Source: Clostridia bacterium (lineage in GTDB: Bacteria; Bacillota_A; Clostridia; Oscillospirales; Acutalibacteraceae). Taken from it: a stretch of 7,220 bases of DNA. The notes beneath the pieces are model-generated. The model made no database searches. It was not told the DNA's origin and worked only from the letters and a program-made list of their open reading frames with translations. The stretch is from contig JAFSAK010000010.1 of the NCBI GenBank assembly GCA_017441045.1, forward strand, positions 1-7,220, in the 5' to 3' direction. The position numbers and the translations under genes are program-made. Positions 4,627 to 7,220 of this stretch are shown piece after piece (position 1 is the first letter of the stretch; each line of letters opens with the position of its first letter).

Positions 4627-4668
4627 AAAGGAGACCTCTTCTTCGCGAAGTGTCTCCTTTATTTTTTA
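4627..4668. terminator. Bidirectional rho-independent terminator between manA and the acyltransferase gene
   Basis: The stem AAAGGAGAC (4627-4635) pairs with GTCTCCTTT (4652-4660), and an inner CTTCGCGAAG palindrome (4641-4650) forms the tip. On the plus strand it is followed by ATTTTTTATTT and on the minus strand by TTTTTATAT. It therefore can end both converging transcripts: manA from the left and the acyltransferase operon from the right, whose stop codon is at 4670-4672. Confidence 0.9.
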
Positions 4669-4669
4669 T

Positions 4670-5926
4670 TTACCTATTCAATTTATATAATTCCTCTGTT
4701 GCCAATCGGGTTTTGGCAACTATATCGCCCTCTTCTTTAGGTAGGCAATAGTAAAGGGCTTTGCTATTGCCAATACAAATAACATCAGAAATTTCGTACC
4801 AGAAATAATCGGCGTATAAAGAATATGAAACCTTGGGCTCTTGGCGGTAATCAAGTCCACCTTCTCCAACAAGATGAAATCCATCTTTATTATGGGTAAG
4901 GCGGCCTTCACCGATATTATAGACACATTTAGAATCTATCATCATATAGATATCCACATCTATATCAAGATTATATTCGCCTGATAATATTTCCTCTTTT
5001 ACCTTTTCCCTTTCCCATTTATACCAATCGGGAATATGGGGGAATTCGGTTTCGCCTACCCGTGCCTTCATAAAACCGTCTTCAGAAAGCTCATAAACCT
5101 TTCCGCAGTTTTTGCAGGTAAGGGTTATACCCTTGCCCTCGGTTTTTCCTTCGGCATCACAGTTAGGGCATTTATAAAGCACACGGTTTAGAAAATCCGC
5201 TCTGAAATCTTCGGTAATTTTAACGCCGTTTTCCTGCTGCCACTTAAAATTATCAAAAGAAAATTCGCGGTTTATAATATCATTGATTTCCTCAAATGAT
5301 TTTTCTTTTATATCATTGGAAGAAAGCAAATATTCTTGCGTTGCGAAAATATTGGTTTTTCTTATCTGAAGTCCGTTATATAAAGGGTCATACGCAAAGG
5401 CGCCAAAGGTTTTAATCATTACTACGGGGATACCAAGTTTCTTAATAAGTTTTCCGATACTTTCGGGAAGAGTTGTGGCGGTGCCGTCAAAACTGTAACT
5501 TGCTTCAGGGTATAGAAGAATTGAAGTTTTATTATTTTTAACGCAATGCAGAATATCGCGGACAAGAACGCTATCCCCCACAAATTTTTGGGTTGGTATG
5601 CAACCGATAAGCCGCATTAAAAGATTTTTGCCGACAAATCCATCGGAAGTCATAACAATATTATACCTTCGAGGGAAAAGCAAGGCGCTTGCAATTTTCA
5701 AATCGATAAAACTCGAATGATTCATCAGTATCAAAACGGGCTCTTTTTTCGAGAGTTTTTCCATACCGATTTTTTCATATTTAAAGCCCACACCCAAGAG
5801 GGTAAAAAAGGATAAAACCCTTATCACAAACGCGAGAAGTATGCTTGGTTTTAAGGGCTTTTGGTGTTTTCGAGGGGTGAGTTTTATTACTTCGCTATAA
5901 GGTTTTACTTTTGTTTTTATTTTCAT
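4670..5926 (-). CDS. PlsC-type 1-acylglycerol-3-phosphate acyltransferase with C-terminal zinc ribbon
   Basis: Protein of 418 residues. A hydrophobic helix at about 29-47 anchors it to the membrane. The LPLAT acyltransferase domain spans about 50-220, with motif I NHSSFID (catalytic H70 and D75) and YPEASYSFDG (139-148) in place of the common PEGTRS block. It would acylate lysophosphatidic acid or a related lipid in phospholipid synthesis. Beyond the usual 200-250 residues it carries a Cys4 zinc ribbon (C253PNC256 and C271KNC274) and a further domain of about 130 residues with no motif I recognise; GETEFPHIPDWYKWER at 291-306 looks conserved. I believe this long zinc-ribbon form occurs in other Gram-positive anaerobes. 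The ATG at 5924-5926 follows AAGGGG that overlaps the stop of the upstream TIM-barrel gene; the gap is only 10 nt, so it is the last gene of that operon. The lipid substrate is not predictable. Confidence 0.9.
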   Translation of the reverse strand: MKIKTKVKPYSEVIKLTPRKHQKPLKPSILLAFVIRVLSFFTLLGVGFKYEKIGMEKLSKKEPVLILMNHSSFIDLKIASALLFPRRYNIVMTSDGFVGKNLLMRLIGCIPTQKFVGDSVLVRDILHCVKNNKTSILLYPEASYSFDGTATTLPESIGKLIKKLGIPVVMIKTFGAFAYDPLYNGLQIRKTNIFATQEYLLSSNDIKEKSFEEINDIINREFSFDNFKWQQENGVKITEDFRADFLNRVLYKCPNCDAEGKTEGKGITLTCKNCGKVYELSEDGFMKARVGETEFPHIPDWYKWEREKVKEEILSGEYNLDIDVDIYMMIDSKCVYNIGEGRLTHNKDGFHLVGEGGLDYRQEPKVSYSLYADYFWYEISDVICIGNSKALYYCLPKEEGDIVAKTRLATEELYKLNR

Positions 5927-5936
5927 AAAGTTCCCC

Positions 5937-6791
5937 TTATTTAGAAATTTTCTGATAATATTCTTTCATTTTTTTTGCATCTTCGGCCTGAGTGCCATCG
6001 GATTCGCAGATAAATATGGGGGAGCATCCGTATTTATACGTCAGTTCCATAACGGGCTCATAATCGGGACCGAAAACCGTATCCTCAAATGTAAGATGTT
6101 TCTTTTCCCCGCCCGCAGTATATTCAATTTTTGAAAAATGGGAGTGGAAGGTTTTAAGGCGGTCAAGACCTAATTTATTCTCTATCTCCGTAAATACCTT
6201 TTCATAATCGGCAAGGGTTTTAAAGCATCCTAAATCGCGGGCATTTAAGTGACCAAAATCGATGCAAGGAATCAGTCGCTCATCTATGGAACAAAGTGCC
6301 AAAACTTCATTAAGTGTCCCAAGTTGATTAACCTTACCCATAGTTTCGGGGCATATATGAATATGACCGAGTCCCTCATTATCAAGGGCTTCTATGGATT
6401 TTTTCATTGTATCTATAGCGAGTGTCAGCGCTTCTTCGCGGCTTATTTTTCCGCAGGAGCCGGTATGAACAATAATTCTATTGCCACCCATAGCGTTAAC
6501 CGCTCTGGCGGAAGCTAAAATATAATTTATTGAATTAAGACGCTTTGCCTCCTCAATCGAGGACAGAGAGATATAATAAGGCGCGTGAAGGGATAGGGTT
6601 ATTCCCTTTTCTTTTGCCAGTTTACCAAGTTCTGCGGCCTTATCAACGCCGATATTAACGCCTCTGCCGCACTGATATTCAAATGCATCAAGTCCCATTT
6701 TAGTAAGATACTCGGGAACTTGCAAACTATGTTTATATCCCATAGCGGCAAAACTTAAAGAATTACCTGCGGGACCGAATTTTGCTGACAT
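5937..6791 (-). CDS. Endonuclease IV (Nfo)-like TIM barrel protein
   Basis: Protein of 284 residues of the AP-endonuclease-2 / xylose-isomerase-like TIM barrel superfamily, close to the length of E. coli Nfo. Most trinuclear zinc ligands of Nfo have counterparts: H69 (LSLHAPY), H109 (IIVHTGS), E149 (CPET), D178 and H181 (CIDFGHLNA), H218 (HSHFSK), H232 (KKHLTF) and E263 (ICESDG). The D-x-H motif of Nfo (D229/H231) reads K230-K-H232, so one zinc ligand is apparently replaced, perhaps by E229. It may be a genuine AP endonuclease acting in base excision repair or a related sugar-phosphate enzyme. The ATG at 6789-6791 follows GAGGAG with 8-nt spacing, lying inside the last codons of the YqeG-like gene; the two genes are 2 nt apart and the acyltransferase follows after 10 nt. 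Fold assignment is strong, activity less so. Confidence 0.85.
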   Translation of the reverse strand: MSAKFGPAGNSLSFAAMGYKHSLQVPEYLTKMGLDAFEYQCGRGVNIGVDKAAELGKLAKEKGITLSLHAPYYISLSSIEEAKRLNSINYILASARAVNAMGGNRIIVHTGSCGKISREEALTLAIDTMKKSIEALDNEGLGHIHICPETMGKVNQLGTLNEVLALCSIDERLIPCIDFGHLNARDLGCFKTLADYEKVFTEIENKLGLDRLKTFHSHFSKIEYTAGGEKKHLTFEDTVFGPDYEPVMELTYKYGCSPIFICESDGTQAEDAKKMKEYYQKISK

Positions 6792-6793
6792 AT

Positions 6794-7220
6794 TTATTTC
6801 TCCTCATAATCAGTTATCTTATGCAATTTATATACGCCTTTTTCAAGGTATCTTCTGATTTTAAAACTCCAACCGTCTTCAAGTTTTATAGGTGTTAAAA
6901 GTATGGTTTTTATTCCAACGCATCTACCGCCCAAAATATCGGTAAAAATTTGGTCGCCTACTATGGCTACTTCGCGGCATTTTACACCGAGGCGCTTTTT
7001 ACCGCGAAGATATCCGAAAGGTAAGGGTTTGCAACCGAGGGATATAAAAGGAAGACCGATACGATTTGCAAAGGGCTCGATTCTTTTTCTTTTGGAATTA
7101 GATAAAACCATAAGTTTTATGCCGCTTTCCTGCATCATTTTAATCCAATCCATAAGTCCTTCTGTGAGGATGGTGCCGTGATGGGTGGACATAGTATTAT
7201 CCACATCCAAAAGCAAGGCC
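6794..7220 (-). CDS. YqeG-family HAD-IIIA phosphatase; 5' end outside window
   Basis: Partial gene: 141 residues are encoded and the frame is open to the right edge, where codons read ALLLDVDNT, so the start lies upstream; about 25-35 residues are missing if the usual length of about 170-180 holds. HAD motifs are complete: DVDNT (motif I nucleophile and acid), LSNS (motif II), CKPLPFG with the motif III lysine, and GDQIFTDILGG (motif IV). This is the YqeG/Gep4-type phosphatase family; yeast Gep4 and its plant counterpart dephosphorylate phosphatidylglycerophosphate, so a phospholipid role is possible here. The TTG at 7214-7216 is an internal leucine, not a start. It leads a compact minus-strand operon with the TIM barrel protein and the PlsC-like acyltransferase. 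Confidence 0.92.
   Translation of the reverse strand, partial: ALLLDVDNTMSTHHGTILTEGLMDWIKMMQESGIKLMVLSNSKRKRIEPFANRIGLPFISLGCKPLPFGYLRGKKRLGVKCREVAIVGDQIFTDILGGRCVGIKTILLTPIKLEDGWSFKIRRYLEKGVYKLHKITDYEEK

Overview
The window looks like a chromosomal segment of a low-GC Gram-positive anaerobe of the Clostridia type. The evidence is an AT-rich sequence, strong AGGAGG-like ribosome binding sites before most genes, consensus TTGACA/TATAAT promoters, YqeG- and ImmA-family proteins, and a clostridial style of Pol IV. The exact taxon cannot be read from the sequence.

Layout, left to right. Bases 1-613 (minus) hold the first 204 codons of an archaeal-type cofactor-independent phosphoglycerate mutase / proposed homoserine kinase, with its own promoter at 656-684. 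Bases 707-1888 (minus) encode a Y-family DNA polymerase IV (dinB), with a near-perfect promoter and a LexA-box-like site directly in front. Bases 1954-2557 (minus) hold two small phage-type regulators in tandem: a Cys4 zinc-finger protein and a sigma-70-region-4-like HTH protein. Bases 2558-2739 form a compact regulatory region. Bases 2740-3454 (plus) encode an XRE repressor overlapping an ImmA/IrrE-type metallopeptidase. Bases 3482-4438 (plus) encode mannose-6-phosphate isomerase, followed by a hairpin-rich repeat cluster and a bidirectional terminator. Bases 4670-7220 (minus) form a tight operon read right to left: YqeG-type HAD phosphatase (5' end outside the window), endonuclease-IV-like TIM barrel protein, and a PlsC-type acyltransferase fused to a zinc ribbon.

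The most interesting part is the switch at 2583-2710. Two promoters with perfect consensus hexamers and 17-nt spacers point towards each other. The spacer of each is filled by a copy of a 16-bp TTACG-N6-CGTAA operator. Two more copies lie between the start sites and behind the leftward promoter. The four copies are 42, 32 and 31 bp apart, close to whole helical turns. The rightward promoter reads the repressor and protease genes; the leftward promoter reads the zinc-finger and sigma-like genes and points at dinB. By analogy with ImmR/ImmA of ICEBs1 and DdrO/IrrE of Deinococcus, the protease may cleave the repressor after a signal such as DNA damage and release the leftward transcript. No integrase, relaxase, capsid gene or attachment site is visible. 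The module is therefore either a small remnant of a mobile element or a domesticated stress switch next to a lesion-bypass polymerase. That functional link is inference.
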